DNA of 32,578 nucleotides from DASUKL01 sp036278755 (GCA_036278755.1 DASUKL010000085.1:1-32578); one strand, 5' to 3'; counted from the stretch's first letter, positions 7,649 through 16,358 are shown. Notes: generated by a model not told the origin, from the letters alone. Numbers and translations: made by a program.

Positions 7649-9066
7649 CCCTCCCCGGCCGCCGCGGTGTGGATGGCCAGCGCCCGGCGATAGCTCGCCT
7701 CGTAGGCCGCCGCCGGGCCGGTCCAGCTCGTGTCGGTCGTCATGCCCCGGCGGATGAGGGCCGCCCAGCGGTCCGGATCGCGATAGGCCGCCACGGCCCG
7801 CTCGATGGCGGCCAGGAAGTCCTCGGGGCTGGCCGGGCCGAAGGCGAAGCCCAGGCCCTGCCGGGGATCGGCGTCCGCGTCGAGCACGGTGTCGGCCAGC
7901 CCACCCGTGGCCCGCACGATGGGCGGGCTCCCGTAGCGCAGGGCGATGAGCTGGCTCTGGCCGCACGGCTCGAAGCGCGAGGGCATGAGGAAGGCGTCGA
8001 CCCCGGCATAGATGCGCCGGGCTTCGGCCCGATCGAAGCGTTCGACGACCGCCAGCCGGTCGGGGCGGGCCCGGGCCAGGGCCGCCAGACCGGCCACGAG
8101 GCTCGGGTCGCCGGTACCCAGGACGACGATCCGCAGGCCCACGTCGAGGAGCCGCGGTGCGACGGCCGTCAGGAGGTCGAAGCCCTTCTGCGGATCGAGC
8201 CGGCCCACGAGGCCCAGGAGTGGTGACGGCTCGTCCGTGCCGCTCGAGAGCCCGTGCCGTCGCAGCAGATCCTGCTTGTCGACGGCCTTGCCGGCCAGGT
8301 CGTGGGGGCCGTAGGGGGCGGCCAGGTCGGCATCGGACCGCGGGTCCCAGAGGCGGGGGTCGAGCCCGTTGACGATCCCCAGATAGCGATCGCCGCGAGC
8401 CAGGAGGATACGCTCCAGGCCGGCCCCGTAGGCCGGGGTCAGCGACTCGCGGGCATAGGTCGGGCTGACCGTGTTGGCCAGCGCTACGCGCTCGAGGGCC
8501 AGGGCCAGGAGGTCGATATCGCCCGGGGGCAGGTCGTCGAGGCCCAGATCGCCCGCCCGGGCGGCGGGCACGAGGCCATGATAGGCCAGGTTGTGGCAGG
8601 TCAGCATCGTCGCCGGGCGGCCCCGGCGGAGGGTGGCCAGGAGGGTCGGCGCGGCCTGCCAGTCGTGGCCGTGGAGCACCTCGGCCGGCCGGCCCGCGGC
8701 GGCCTCGTCGTCGAGGGCCGCCAGCACGGCGCGGCCCAGGAGGGTGAACCGAGCCCCATTGTCGGGGTAGTCCCCGTGCGCATCGCCGTAATACCCCGGC
8801 CGGTCGAAGCTGGGCGGGTGCTCCACGAGGCGGACCCGGTAGCCCCCAGCGGCGACGTCCAGGAGGGCGACCGCGGTGCCGGCGAGCGGCAACCGGGTCC
8901 GGGCGCTGACGGGAGCCGGCAGCGGGTCGTGCCCGTAGCGGGGCAGGTAGACGTCGACCTGATGGCCCCCGGCGCCCAGGGCCCGGGCCAGGCCGTCGAC
9001 CGCGTCGGCCAGTCCGCCGGTCTTGGCGAAGGGCTCGCACTCGGCGGTCACCATGGCGATGCGCAT
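7609..9066 (-). CDS. glgA: Glycogen synthase (GT5)
   Basis: This 485-residue enzyme, close to the usual 475-490, transfers glucose from ADP-glucose (or UDP-glucose) to the non-reducing end of alpha-1,4-glucan. The N-terminal KTGGLAD (Lys15-Asp21) is the nucleotide-sugar binding loop typical of bacterial GlgA. HGHDWQA and TCHNLAYHG fit the GT5 N-domain, GLVGRLDPQKGFDLL starts the second Rossmann half, and PSRFEPCGQSQLIALRYG followed by ATGGLADTV is the conserved C-domain catalytic region. The start has no Shine-Dalgarno site, but a TACCAT -10 box lies 6 bases upstream, suggesting leaderless translation. It is divergent from glgP and shares a 117-base intergenic region. Its last 13 codons are antisense to the end of the RNA nuclease gene. 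Confidence 0.93.
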   Translation of the reverse strand: MRIAMVTAECEPFAKTGGLADAVDGLARALGAGGHQVDVYLPRYGHDPLPAPVSARTRLPLAGTAVALLDVAAGGYRVRLVEHPPSFDRPGYYGDAHGDYPDNGARFTLLGRAVLAALDDEAAAGRPAEVLHGHDWQAAPTLLATLRRGRPATMLTCHNLAYHGLVPAARAGDLGLDDLPPGDIDLLALALERVALANTVSPTYARESLTPAYGAGLERILLARGDRYLGIVNGLDPRLWDPRSDADLAAPYGPHDLAGKAVDKQDLLRRHGLSSGTDEPSPLLGLVGRLDPQKGFDLLTAVAPRLLDVGLRIVVLGTGDPSLVAGLAALARARPDRLAVVERFDRAEARRIYAGVDAFLMPSRFEPCGQSQLIALRYGSPPIVRATGGLADTVLDADADPRQGLGFAFGPASPEDFLAAIERAVAAYRDPDRWAALIRRGMTTDTSWTGPAAAYEASYRRALAIHTAAAGEGYSSTTSSRHVAR

Positions 9067-9072
9067 CGGGGC

Positions 9073-9078
9073 ATGGTA
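9073..9078 (-). promoter_or_regulatory. -10 box TACCAT, probable leaderless promoter of glgA
   Basis: TACCAT on the minus strand ends 6 bases before the glgA ATG. No Shine-Dalgarno site lies between. Confidence 0.45.
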
Positions 9079-9168
9079 CCCAGCCGGCCACCCTGCCCCG
9101 CTGGCGCCGCTACCCGGCCGGCGCCCTGCGGCGCCGCGCTTGCCGCCCGCAGCCGGGGGCCGCTCGTG

Positions 9169-9174
9169 TAGCAT
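9169..9174 (+). promoter_or_regulatory. -10 box TAGCAT, probable leaderless promoter of the phosphorylase gene
   Basis: TAGCAT ends 9 bases before the ATG at 9184. No Shine-Dalgarno site or good -35 box is visible. Confidence 0.4.
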
Positions 9175-9183
9175 GCGGCGGGT

Positions 9184-11388
9184 ATGCAGCCCAGCGTCGA
9201 GGTGCCCGTCCAGGAGCCGGTCGGGCTGCGACTCCCGCCCGCCCTCGAGGGCCTCCGGCGGCTCGCCTACAACCTGTGGTGGACGTGGCACCCGGAGCTG
9301 CGCGACCTCTTCGGCCGCATCGACGGGCCCGCCTGGTCGCGCTACCGCAACCCCATCCCCGTGCTCCAGGGCTTCCGCCACTGGCCCCAGCTGCTCGAGA
9401 GCGAGAGCTTCATGGCCGACTACCAGCGCCTCCTGGAGCGCTTCGACACCTACATGGCGGATGGGGCGGGCCATTGGTTCTCGCGCGGACCGGGCTCCCA
9501 GCTCAGCGGCCCCATCGCCTACTTCTGCGCCGAATACGGCCTCCACGAGTCCCTGGGCATCTACTCCGGCGGCCTGGGGGTGCTGGCCGGCGATCACCTC
9601 AAGACGGCCTCCGACATGGCCATCCCCTTCGTCGCTGTGGGCCTCTTCTACCGCCACGGCTACTTCCGCCAGGCCATCGACGCGGACGGCCATCAGGAGC
9701 ATGCCTACCCCGACTACGACCCCAGCCGGTTGCCCTTGCGCCAGGTCGTGGCCGCTGATGGCGCGCCGCTCCAGGTGCCCGTCGAGCTGCCCGGACGGAC
9801 GGTCCACTGCGCGGTGTGGTGCGCGCGGGTCGGCCGGGTGCCGCTCCTCCTGCTCGACACGGACCTGCCCGAGAATGCCGACGAGGATCGGCCCATCACC
9901 CACATCCTCTACGTGCGCGGCCGGGAGATGCGCCTCCACCAGGAGATGGTCCTGGGCGTGGGCGGCGTGCGCGCCCTGCGGGCCCTGGGCCTGGCCCCCG
10001 TGGCCTGGCACCTCAACGAAGGCCACTCGGCCTTCATGCTGGTCGAGCGGGCCCGGGAGCTGACGGCCGCCGGCCGGACCATGGACGAGGCCTTCGGGGC
10101 CGTCCAGCGCGACACCGTCTTCACCATCCACACGCCCGTGTCGGCCGGCAACGAGCGCTTCGACGCGGGCCTGGTACGCCACCTCGCGGCGCCCCTCTGC
10201 AGCGACACGGGTATCGACATGGACCGCCTCCTGACCCTGGGCCTGGGCGTGGACCAGGACGCCGGCCAGTTCGACATGACCGCCTTCAGCCTCCGCCTGA
10301 CCGGCGGGGCGAACGCCGTGAGTCAGCTCCATGCCGCTACCGCCAACCAGACCTGGCAGGACGTCGCCGCGCGGCCCATCCTGGGCATCACCAACGGGGT
10401 CCACACCCCGACCTGGCTGGGGGCCCGCATCCGGCGTCTCTACGAGGGCCGGGGCATCGACCTGGCCCGGCTCGACGACGAGGCCGACCCGCAGGCCCTC
10501 TGGGAGCAGGTCGTGGCCGTGCCCGACGAGCGGCTGTGGGAGGCCCACCTCCACGAGAAGCGGGAGCTGGCCCACTTCGCCCGGCGGCGGCTGCTGGCCC
10601 AGTTCTCCCGCCACGGCGAGTCGCCCGAGGCCCTCGAGGCCGTGGGTCATGTCCTCGATCCGGAAGCCCTGACCATCGGCTTCGCCCGCCGCTTCGCGAC
10701 CTACAAGCGGGCCGCCCTCCTCTTCAGCGACGAGGAGCGGCTGGCCCGGCTGCTGTGGGACCCGGAGCGGCCGGTGCAGGTGATCTTCGCCGGCAAGGCC
10801 CATCCCGCCGACCGGCCCGGCCAGCGCGTCATCCAGGACATCTTCGGGCGGACCCGATCGCCGCGGCTGCGGGGGCGCGTCTTCATGCTCGAGGACTACG
10901 ACATGCGCATCGCCCGCTTCCTGGTCCACGGCGTCGACGTCTGGCTGAACAACCCCCGCCGGCCGTTGGAGGCCTCGGGCACGAGCGGCATGAAGGCCGC
11001 GGCCAACGGGATCGTCAACTGCTCCGTCCTCGACGGCTGGTGGGACGAAGGCTGGGACGGCAGCAATGGCTGGGCCATCGGCGGCCGCGAGACCGACCCC
11101 GACGAAGGGGCCCAGGACTGGGCCGACGTGCAGGAGCTCTACCGGCTCCTCGAAGAGGAGATCGTGCCGCGCTACTACGAGCGCGACGCGGCGGGCCTGC
11201 CGCGAGCCTGGATCGCCCTCATGCGGCGCTCGATCAGCTCCACCATCTGGCGCTTCTCGGCCACCCGGATGCTGCAGCAATACGTCGCGGAGCTCTACCT
11301 GCCCGCCGCGACGGGTGCGGCCGACGGTGAGCGGCGCGGCGCGGCCGACGGTGAGTCGGCCGACCTCCAGGCGACCAGGCCGGGCTGA
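9184..11388 (+). CDS. glgP: Alpha-glucan (glycogen/maltodextrin) phosphorylase, GT35
   Basis: The protein has 734 residues. It starts with the LRRLAYNLWWTWHPELRDLF segment typical of the short bacterial alpha-glucan phosphorylases, has the YFCAEYGLHESLGIYSGGLGVLAGDHLK block, and ends its catalytic half with EASGTSGMKAAANG, where Lys604 is the pyridoxal-phosphate lysine. It releases glucose-1-phosphate from alpha-1,4-glucans with phosphate, in the cytoplasm. The length fits the subgroup without the mammalian regulatory N-terminus. The GH57 gene follows 23 bases downstream on the same strand, so co-transcription is likely; it is divergent from glgA, pairing synthesis and breakdown around one control region. 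The last about 25 residues contain a short GAADGE-like repeat. Confidence 0.93.
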   Translation: MQPSVEVPVQEPVGLRLPPALEGLRRLAYNLWWTWHPELRDLFGRIDGPAWSRYRNPIPVLQGFRHWPQLLESESFMADYQRLLERFDTYMADGAGHWFSRGPGSQLSGPIAYFCAEYGLHESLGIYSGGLGVLAGDHLKTASDMAIPFVAVGLFYRHGYFRQAIDADGHQEHAYPDYDPSRLPLRQVVAADGAPLQVPVELPGRTVHCAVWCARVGRVPLLLLDTDLPENADEDRPITHILYVRGREMRLHQEMVLGVGGVRALRALGLAPVAWHLNEGHSAFMLVERARELTAAGRTMDEAFGAVQRDTVFTIHTPVSAGNERFDAGLVRHLAAPLCSDTGIDMDRLLTLGLGVDQDAGQFDMTAFSLRLTGGANAVSQLHAATANQTWQDVAARPILGITNGVHTPTWLGARIRRLYEGRGIDLARLDDEADPQALWEQVVAVPDERLWEAHLHEKRELAHFARRRLLAQFSRHGESPEALEAVGHVLDPEALTIGFARRFATYKRAALLFSDEERLARLLWDPERPVQVIFAGKAHPADRPGQRVIQDIFGRTRSPRLRGRVFMLEDYDMRIARFLVHGVDVWLNNPRRPLEASGTSGMKAAANGIVNCSVLDGWWDEGWDGSNGWAIGGRETDPDEGAQDWADVQELYRLLEEEIVPRYYERDAAGLPRAWIALMRRSISSTIWRFSATRMLQQYVAELYLPAATGAADGERRGAADGESADLQATRPG

Positions 11389-11411
11389 GGGTCGGTCCCG
11401 ACAGCAGCCGC

Positions 11412-13715
11412 ATGGCCGTCGTGACCTCCGCCGCCCGGCCGGAGGGACGGCCGGAGGCCATCGATCCGGCCGGGCCCCGGCGCATCTCCCTCTGCCTCGT
11501 CCTCCACAACCACCAGCCCATCGGCAACTTCGACTGGGTCGTGGCTCGCGCCTTCGCGCGGGCCTACGATCCCATGCTGGCGGCCCTCGAGCGCCATCCC
11601 CGGATCCGCGTAGGGCTCCACTACAGCGGTCCTCTCCTCCAGTGGCTCGACCGCGAGCAGCCCGCCTTCGGCGAGCGGCTGGCGGCCCTCCTGGCCCGCG
11701 AGCAGGTCGAGCTGCTGGGCGGCGGCTGGTACGAGCCGGTGCTGGCCCTCCTGCCCGAGGCCGACCGCCAGGCCCAGCTGCGGCGCACCGCGGACGAACT
11801 GGAACGGCGCTTCGGGCGCCGCCCCCAGGGTGCCTGGCTGACGGAGCGGGTCTGGGAGCCGTCCGTGCCGGCCGACCTCGGGCGAGCCGGCTATGCCTGG
11901 ACGATCCTCGACGACGAGCACCTGCGGACGGCCCTCGCCCCACCGGACCTCGTCTGGGAGTCGGCCACGAGCGACGACCAGGGCTGGCCCGTGTCCCTCC
12001 TGGCCACCAGCCAGGCCCTGCGCTACGGGCTGCCCTTCGGCGAGGTCGAGGGCATGCTGGGGTCACTCCGCGACCTGGCCACCCTCGACGGCCGGCGGGT
12101 GGCGGTCATGGGCGACGACGGCGAGAAGTTCGGGGCCTGGCCCACGACGTTCGAGCATTGCTGGGGCTCGGGCGCCTGGGTCGAGCGCTGGTTCGCGGGG
12201 CTCGAGGCCAACGAGGCCTGGCTGACCACGGTCCGGCCGTCAGACTGGCTGGCCGCTCACCCGCCGACGGCCCGGATCTACCCGCCCAGCGGCTCGTATC
12301 TGGAGATGGCCGAGTGGTCCCTACCGCCGGCCGAGGCCCGCCGCTACCGGACGGCCCGGGCAGCGGCCCGGGCCCAGGACCGGCCCGAGGCCCGCTTCCT
12401 GCGGGGCGGCACGTGGCGCGGCTTCCAGGCGCGCTACCGCGAGGCCAACGACCTCAAGGCCCAGATGCTGGCGGCCTCCCGGGCGGTGGCAGCCATGCCT
12501 CCCGGCCCCGATCGCGAGGCCGCCGCCGAGCACCTCTATCGCGGGCAGTCCAACGACTGCTACTGGCACGGGCTGTTCGGCGGCATCTACCTCGTCCACC
12601 TCCGCCTGGCCGCCCTGGCCGAGCTCATCGCCGCCGAGGACCTGGCCGCCGGCGGAGCGGCCGCCCCGAGCGAGGCGCACCTGCTCGATTGGGACCTCGA
12701 CGGTCTGCCCGAGGCGGTCCTGGGCGACGCGGCCCAGACCTGCGTGGTGGACCCCGACGAGGGAGCGGGCCTGACGCGCTGGGACCTACGAGCCGCCCGA
12801 GCCGCCCTGCTGGCGGTCATGCGCCGCCGGCCGGAGGCCTACCACGACCTCCTCCGCGCCGCCGAGGCCCGAACCACCGAGCCCGAGCAGGCGCCCGAGC
12901 CCGACGCCGCACCCGAGCCCGACGCCCGAGCCGCCGAGTCCGACGCCAAGGCCGACGCCGAGGCCGTGCACAGCATCCATGCCCCCGGCCTGGCCCTGGA
13001 GCCCGGCCTGGCGGCCGCCATCCACGACGACCGCCACGAACGGCGGGGCGGCCTGGTCCGCTTCCTCGAGCCCGAGACCAGCGCGGCCGACCTGCTGGCC
13101 GCGCGCGAGGACGAGCTGGGCGACTTCCTCGACCGGCCCTTCGCGGTCATCCGCCTCCGGCCCGGCGAGCTCGTCGCCCGGCGCGACGGCACGGTCCGTC
13201 AGCCGGACGGCCCGCGAGCGGTGCGGGTCACGAAACGGCTCCTCGTCGGTGGCAGCCGGGACCAGCCCGAGCTGCGCCTGGCCGTGACCGTGGTCGACCT
13301 CGACCGGCGGCCCCTGGCCTGCGACCTGGCCCTCGAGTGGGGCTTCGACCTGGCCGGCGGCGGGCACAACCCGGCCGCCTGGTACGAGCTCCCCGGGGGG
13401 CCGGGCGACGGGATCGCCGGCAGCCCGGAGCGACGGCCCCACGACGGCGCGGGCGAGCTCGTGGAGGCCCGCGGGCTGGCCTTCGGCAACGACGATCTGG
13501 GCCTCCGCGTCGAGGCCGCCATCCGGCCCTCGGCGAGGGTCCTCTGGTACCCCATCGAGACCATCAACGATTCCGACGCGGGCTTCGAGCGCGTCTACCA
13601 GGGCTCCTGCCTCCTCCAGCGCTGGCCGCTCCGGCTGGCGCCCGGCGAGAAGGCCAGCGTCGAGGTCCGCTACCGGGCCTTCACGCAGGTCGCAGCAGCC
13701 GATCCCAGGCGCTGA
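11412..13715 (+). CDS. GH57 4-alpha-glucanotransferase / alpha-amylase with DUF1925-DUF1926-like C-terminus
   Basis: The protein has 767 residues. The GH57 barrel begins at CLVLHNHQPIGNF (28-40). The nucleophile is Glu145 in AWLTERVWEP and the acid/base Asp is in GDDGEKFG (Asp235/236), both placed as in the Thermococcus litoralis 4-alpha-glucanotransferase group. SNDCYWHGLFGGIYL and the later beta-rich region (about 520-760) match the C-terminal domains of that group. It probably rearranges or hydrolyses alpha-1,4-glucans in the cytoplasm, feeding the phosphorylase upstream. An acidic repeat linker, APEPDA twice then Ala/Asp/Glu-rich, lies at about residues 488-518. No Shine-Dalgarno site is seen at the ATG, 23 bases after glgP. 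Its 3' end overlaps the convergent GNAT gene by 35 bases. Hydrolase versus transferase cannot be settled from sequence. Confidence 0.88.
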   Translation: MAVVTSAARPEGRPEAIDPAGPRRISLCLVLHNHQPIGNFDWVVARAFARAYDPMLAALERHPRIRVGLHYSGPLLQWLDREQPAFGERLAALLAREQVELLGGGWYEPVLALLPEADRQAQLRRTADELERRFGRRPQGAWLTERVWEPSVPADLGRAGYAWTILDDEHLRTALAPPDLVWESATSDDQGWPVSLLATSQALRYGLPFGEVEGMLGSLRDLATLDGRRVAVMGDDGEKFGAWPTTFEHCWGSGAWVERWFAGLEANEAWLTTVRPSDWLAAHPPTARIYPPSGSYLEMAEWSLPPAEARRYRTARAAARAQDRPEARFLRGGTWRGFQARYREANDLKAQMLAASRAVAAMPPGPDREAAAEHLYRGQSNDCYWHGLFGGIYLVHLRLAALAELIAAEDLAAGGAAAPSEAHLLDWDLDGLPEAVLGDAAQTCVVDPDEGAGLTRWDLRAARAALLAVMRRRPEAYHDLLRAAEARTTEPEQAPEPDAAPEPDARAAESDAKADAEAVHSIHAPGLALEPGLAAAIHDDRHERRGGLVRFLEPETSAADLLAAREDELGDFLDRPFAVIRLRPGELVARRDGTVRQPDGPRAVRVTKRLLVGGSRDQPELRLAVTVVDLDRRPLACDLALEWGFDLAGGGHNPAAWYELPGGPGDGIAGSPERRPHDGAGELVEARGLAFGNDDLGLRVEAAIRPSARVLWYPIETINDSDAGFERVYQGSCLLQRWPLRLAPGEKASVEVRYRAFTQVAAADPRR
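12879..12964 (+). repeat. Imperfect short tandem repeat encoding an acidic Pro/Ala/Asp/Glu linker
   Basis: Repeated CCCGAGCCCGACGCC-like units lie in frame within the GH57 gene and encode APEPDA-type units. This separates the catalytic half from the beta-rich C-terminal domain. Confidence 0.6.
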
Positions 13716-14568
13716 AGGGCCGGTAGTCGAGCCCGGCGTAGAGCGCCTGGGCGGCCGCATCATCGGGATCGGCGGCCAGCCACACGAGGCGGTGGCCGGT
13801 GGCCAGCCCGGCCCGCGTGGCGATGGTCGTGATCAGGGCCCCGTAGCCCTGACGGCGTCGAGCCGGCACCACGCCCACACCCTGCAGGGCGGCCACACCC
13901 GATCCGGGGATGAGGCGGGCAGTGGCGATGGGCTCGCCGTCGAGCCGCACGAGGTAGGCCCGCAGGCGCGCCTCGGCCAGGCCCCGTTCGAGGGCCGCCC
14001 GTCGATCTTCGGCCTCACGCGGCGCGAGGCCGAAGATGGCCCGCTCGACGGCCTCATAGGTGGCCGCCCGGGCGGGCGTCACGCTCTCGATGCGGAGATG
14101 GGGGTCGAGGTGGGGGACGATGGCCGCCCGGCGGGTCCAGAGCACGACCTCGCGGGCCACACGGACCCAGCCGGCGCCCTCGAGGCGCTCGGCAAGGCCC
14201 GCGGGCTGGGCCGAGGCCTCGAGCAGGGCCAGGGCCGGCAACTCCCCGGCCGCGAGCTGATGCGCGGCCAGCGCCTCGGCGGCCGCCTGCCAGCCGCTGG
14301 CGCTCCAGCGCGGCTCCACGGCGTGGCTGGCGCTGGCCCCCCGGCCGGGCCAGCGGCAGAGCCGGCAGCCCAGCTCGGGTGCGGCCTCGATGGTCGCGCC
14401 GGCCATGGCCGTGAGCTCGGTCAGCTGATGCTCGATGGCCTCGATCTCGGCCCCATCCGGCGGCGCCGGTTCGGGCTCCCCGTGGCCCGCGCCTTCGGGG
14501 TCGGCCGGACCGCCTCGGCGGGGCCGGGCAGTGGCGGGGCGGCGGAGCGGGGGCGGCGCGTCGGTCAT
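13681..14568 (-). CDS. GNAT-family N-acetyltransferase
   Basis: The protein has 295 residues. The C-terminal half is a GNAT domain: LRAYLVRLDGEPIATARLIPGSGVAALQGVGVV, then the acetyl-CoA loop RRRQGYGALI, then a helix and AAQALYAGLDYRPF. The N-terminal half (about 1-150) may be a degenerate second GNAT-like domain; it contains a CRLC pair and an ALLEASAQPAGLAERLEGAGW helix. The substrate is unknown. It follows the PucR-type regulator on the same strand with a 23-base gap, but also has its own TACGAT box 9 bases before the ATG, so a leaderless internal transcript is possible. Its stop lies inside the end of the convergent GH57 gene. The N-terminal 45 residues are Pro/Arg-rich and probably disordered. 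Confidence 0.82.
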   Translation of the reverse strand: MTDAPPPLRRPATARPRRGGPADPEGAGHGEPEPAPPDGAEIEAIEHQLTELTAMAGATIEAAPELGCRLCRWPGRGASASHAVEPRWSASGWQAAAEALAAHQLAAGELPALALLEASAQPAGLAERLEGAGWVRVAREVVLWTRRAAIVPHLDPHLRIESVTPARAATYEAVERAIFGLAPREAEDRRAALERGLAEARLRAYLVRLDGEPIATARLIPGSGVAALQGVGVVPARRRQGYGALITTIATRAGLATGHRLVWLAADPDDAAAQALYAGLDYRPFSAWDRLLRPA

Positions 14569-14577
14569 CGCGCTGCG

Positions 14578-14583
14578 ATCGTA
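14578..14583 (-). promoter_or_regulatory. -10 box TACGAT, probable leaderless promoter of the GNAT gene
   Basis: TACGAT on the minus strand ends 9 bases before the ATG at 14568. There is no Shine-Dalgarno site. Confidence 0.4.
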
Positions 14584-14591
14584 GCCCGCCG

Positions 14592-15860
14592 TCAGGCGGC
14601 GGTCGTGGGCCCGGGCCCCATCCCGGGCCTGATCTCCCGCCCGATCCCGGACCCCATCCCACGCCCGCCCCCGAGGCCGGCCTCGGGCAGGAGCCGTCGA
14701 CCGAGGAGGGCCGTGGCCAGGTGGAGGCGGGCCTCGGCATCGAGCTCGCTGCGCCCGAGGAGGGCGGCGATGCGGGCCAGCCGGTAGCTGATCGTGCGCG
14801 GCCCCAGGCCCAGGGTCCGGGCCGTGGCGGTGACGGACTGCCCGGCCGCGAGCCAGGCCTCCAGCGTCGCCACCAGCGCCTCGCCGCCCCGGGGGGCCTC
14901 GAGCAGCGGTCCCAGCCAGGCCGCGATGCCGAGGCGGAGGAGGCGCTCGTCGGCCGCCAGGGCGCGGTCGAGGGCGATGGCCGCGAGGGGCACGAATTCT
15001 CGTTCGCGGCCCAGGCGGCGAACGACGTCGAGGCCGGTCCGAGCCTCCACCACGGCCCCCGCCAGGGCAGACGACTCGAGACCGGCCATGGCGACGGCCC
15101 ACCAGGCGCCGGCCCGATCCAGACCGGCCCGGACCTCGTCGAGGATGGCCGGCGAGCGCCACGGCTCGGCCAGGACCAGGAGCAGGTCCCCGCCCCGGGC
15201 AGCCAGGAGGTGATCCTCGCGGCCCGGGCTGCGGGCCAGGATGCGGCCCAGGGTCTCGAGGGCCGGATCCTCGTCCTCGAAGGGCTCGGCCGCCCGGATG
15301 ACGACGAGCCGGTGGGCGGTGTCCGGGACGAGGCCGGCCAGGGTCGCCTGATGGACCAGACGTCCGACCGGCTGACCCTCGGCCGGGCCGCTGAGCAACA
15401 GCTCGTCCACGAGCGCCCGCCGGGCGGCGCCGGCTCGGGTGGCCAGCTGCCGCTCGACGGCCGAATAGCCGCCCGCCAGGGCCGCCGCTGCGTCGTCGCC
15501 GGCCCGCAGCAGCGCGGCCCCCAGGGCGGCCAGGGTCCCGGCCTCGGCGTCGGGGATCAGCTCGCGGGCCCGGGCCCAGACGACCCAGCCGGTCGAGAGG
15601 TAGCGATCGATGATCACCTGCACGGGCGACCCGGCGCGGGCCGCGGCGGCCCCTTCGGCCCGCAGGCGCTCGAGCTCCGCGGGCGGCAGGCGGCCCGGTC
15701 GCGACAGACCCGCCAGGACGTGGGCCACCACCGGCTCCAGCAGGTCGCTCGGCTCGCCGACGTCCGCCGCCACGTCCGCGGCGAGCGCCGGCAGCTCGGC
15801 GCGCAGGCTGCGCAGCAGGACCTCTGATTGCCGGGTCTCGGCAAACGACGGATCGCTCAT
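14592..15860 (-). CDS. PucR/CdaR-type helix-turn-helix transcriptional regulator
   Basis: The protein has 422 residues. The C-terminal LVATLEAWLAAGQSVTATARTLGLGPRTISYRLARIAALLG region matches the PucR C-terminal helix-turn-helix (HTH_30) of purine- and sugar-diacid-type regulators. Upstream lies a helical sensor region (residues about 1-180) and a GGDEF-like CdaR middle domain (about 180-330). The effector is unknown. The protein ends in a Gly/Arg/Met/Pro-rich tail of about 30 residues encoded by a GC-rich near-repeat (14600-14690), which is unusual for the family. The start lacks a Shine-Dalgarno site and has a TACGAT box 9 bases upstream. It heads a two-gene unit with the GNAT gene and is divergent from the HtpX remnant. 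Confidence 0.83.
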   Translation of the reverse strand: MSDPSFAETRQSEVLLRSLRAELPALAADVAADVGEPSDLLEPVVAHVLAGLSRPGRLPPAELERLRAEGAAAARAGSPVQVIIDRYLSTGWVVWARARELIPDAEAGTLAALGAALLRAGDDAAAALAGGYSAVERQLATRAGAARRALVDELLLSGPAEGQPVGRLVHQATLAGLVPDTAHRLVVIRAAEPFEDEDPALETLGRILARSPGREDHLLAARGGDLLLVLAEPWRSPAILDEVRAGLDRAGAWWAVAMAGLESSALAGAVVEARTGLDVVRRLGREREFVPLAAIALDRALAADERLLRLGIAAWLGPLLEAPRGGEALVATLEAWLAAGQSVTATARTLGLGPRTISYRLARIAALLGRSELDAEARLHLATALLGRRLLPEAGLGGGRGMGSGIGREIRPGMGPGPTTAA

Positions 15861-15869
15861 CTGCCGCAC

Positions 15870-15875
15870 ATCGTA
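15870..15875 (-). promoter_or_regulatory. -10 box TACGAT, probable leaderless promoter of the PucR-type gene
   Basis: TACGAT on the minus strand ends 9 bases before the ATG at 15860, with no Shine-Dalgarno site. It has the same box sequence and spacing as the GNAT promoter downstream. Confidence 0.42.
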
Positions 15876-15898
15876 CTTCCCTGCCGTGGCTCGGCGCG

Positions 15899-15904
15899 TA
15901 GGCT
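15899..15904 (+). promoter_or_regulatory. -10 box TAGGCT upstream of the HtpX remnant
   Basis: TAGGCT lies 46 bases before the ATG at 15951. The leader would carry an AGGAG site. No clear -35 box is seen. Confidence 0.3.
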
Positions 15905-15950
15905 GGTGGACAGCACAGCGCCGCCCGCTGGGGCGGCAGGAGCAGGCAGG

Positions 15951-16358
15951 ATGATCGACCCCTTCCCTACCCGTTTCGCCAACACGCTCAAGACGACGGC
16001 CCTCCTGGGCGCCCTCGCCGGACTGCTGGTCCTGGCCGGAGGCCTGTTGGCCGGTCAGGGCGGCATGCTCGTGGCCCTCGTCCTGGCGGCGGTCCTCGAC
16101 CTCGGCGCCTGGTGGTTCAGCGACACGCTGGCCCTCAAGGCCAACCGGGCGATGCCCATCCAGCCCGCCGGCCTTCCGGCCGTGGAGCCCCGACGTCGCC
16201 GCTTCCCTGGCCGTGGCGGAGCCCGACCGGTGCCCACGCCGGCCGCCACGGCCCACCTCTTCACGGTCAGTCCGCTGACGGCGGATGGGCTGGGGTCGCT
16301 CTTCAGCACCCACCCGCCCATCGCCAAGCGGGTCCGCCGGCTCCGCAGTTGGGGCTGA
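15951..16358 (+). pseudogene. HtpX-like (M48) gene lacking the protease core
   Basis: The open frame encodes 135 residues. Residues about 11-65 match the N-terminal membrane part of HtpX: NTLKTTALLGALAGLLVLAGG, a second hydrophobic segment, then WWFSDTLALKANRAMPI. Residues about 95-135 match the HtpX C-terminus: ATAHLFTVSPL and LFSTHPPIAKRVRRLR. The roughly 150 residues between, which normally carry HExxH, the third zinc ligand and the inner membrane helices, are replaced by about 30 Pro/Arg-rich residues. HtpX is usually 280-300 residues. The frame remains open across the junction, so a small two-helix membrane protein could still be made, but it cannot be a metalloprotease. The start has AGGAG 8 bases upstream. 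It could be a decayed paralogue or a repurposed short form; the recognition of the two HtpX ends is from memory of the family. Confidence 0.72.

Noticed and set aside
7609..12066. Extension of the glgA reading frame upstream across the glgP and GH57 genes
   Set aside because: The region upstream of 9066 has no GlgA-like sequence and is antisense to two well-supported genes. KTGGLAD at residue 15 sets the normal N-terminus.
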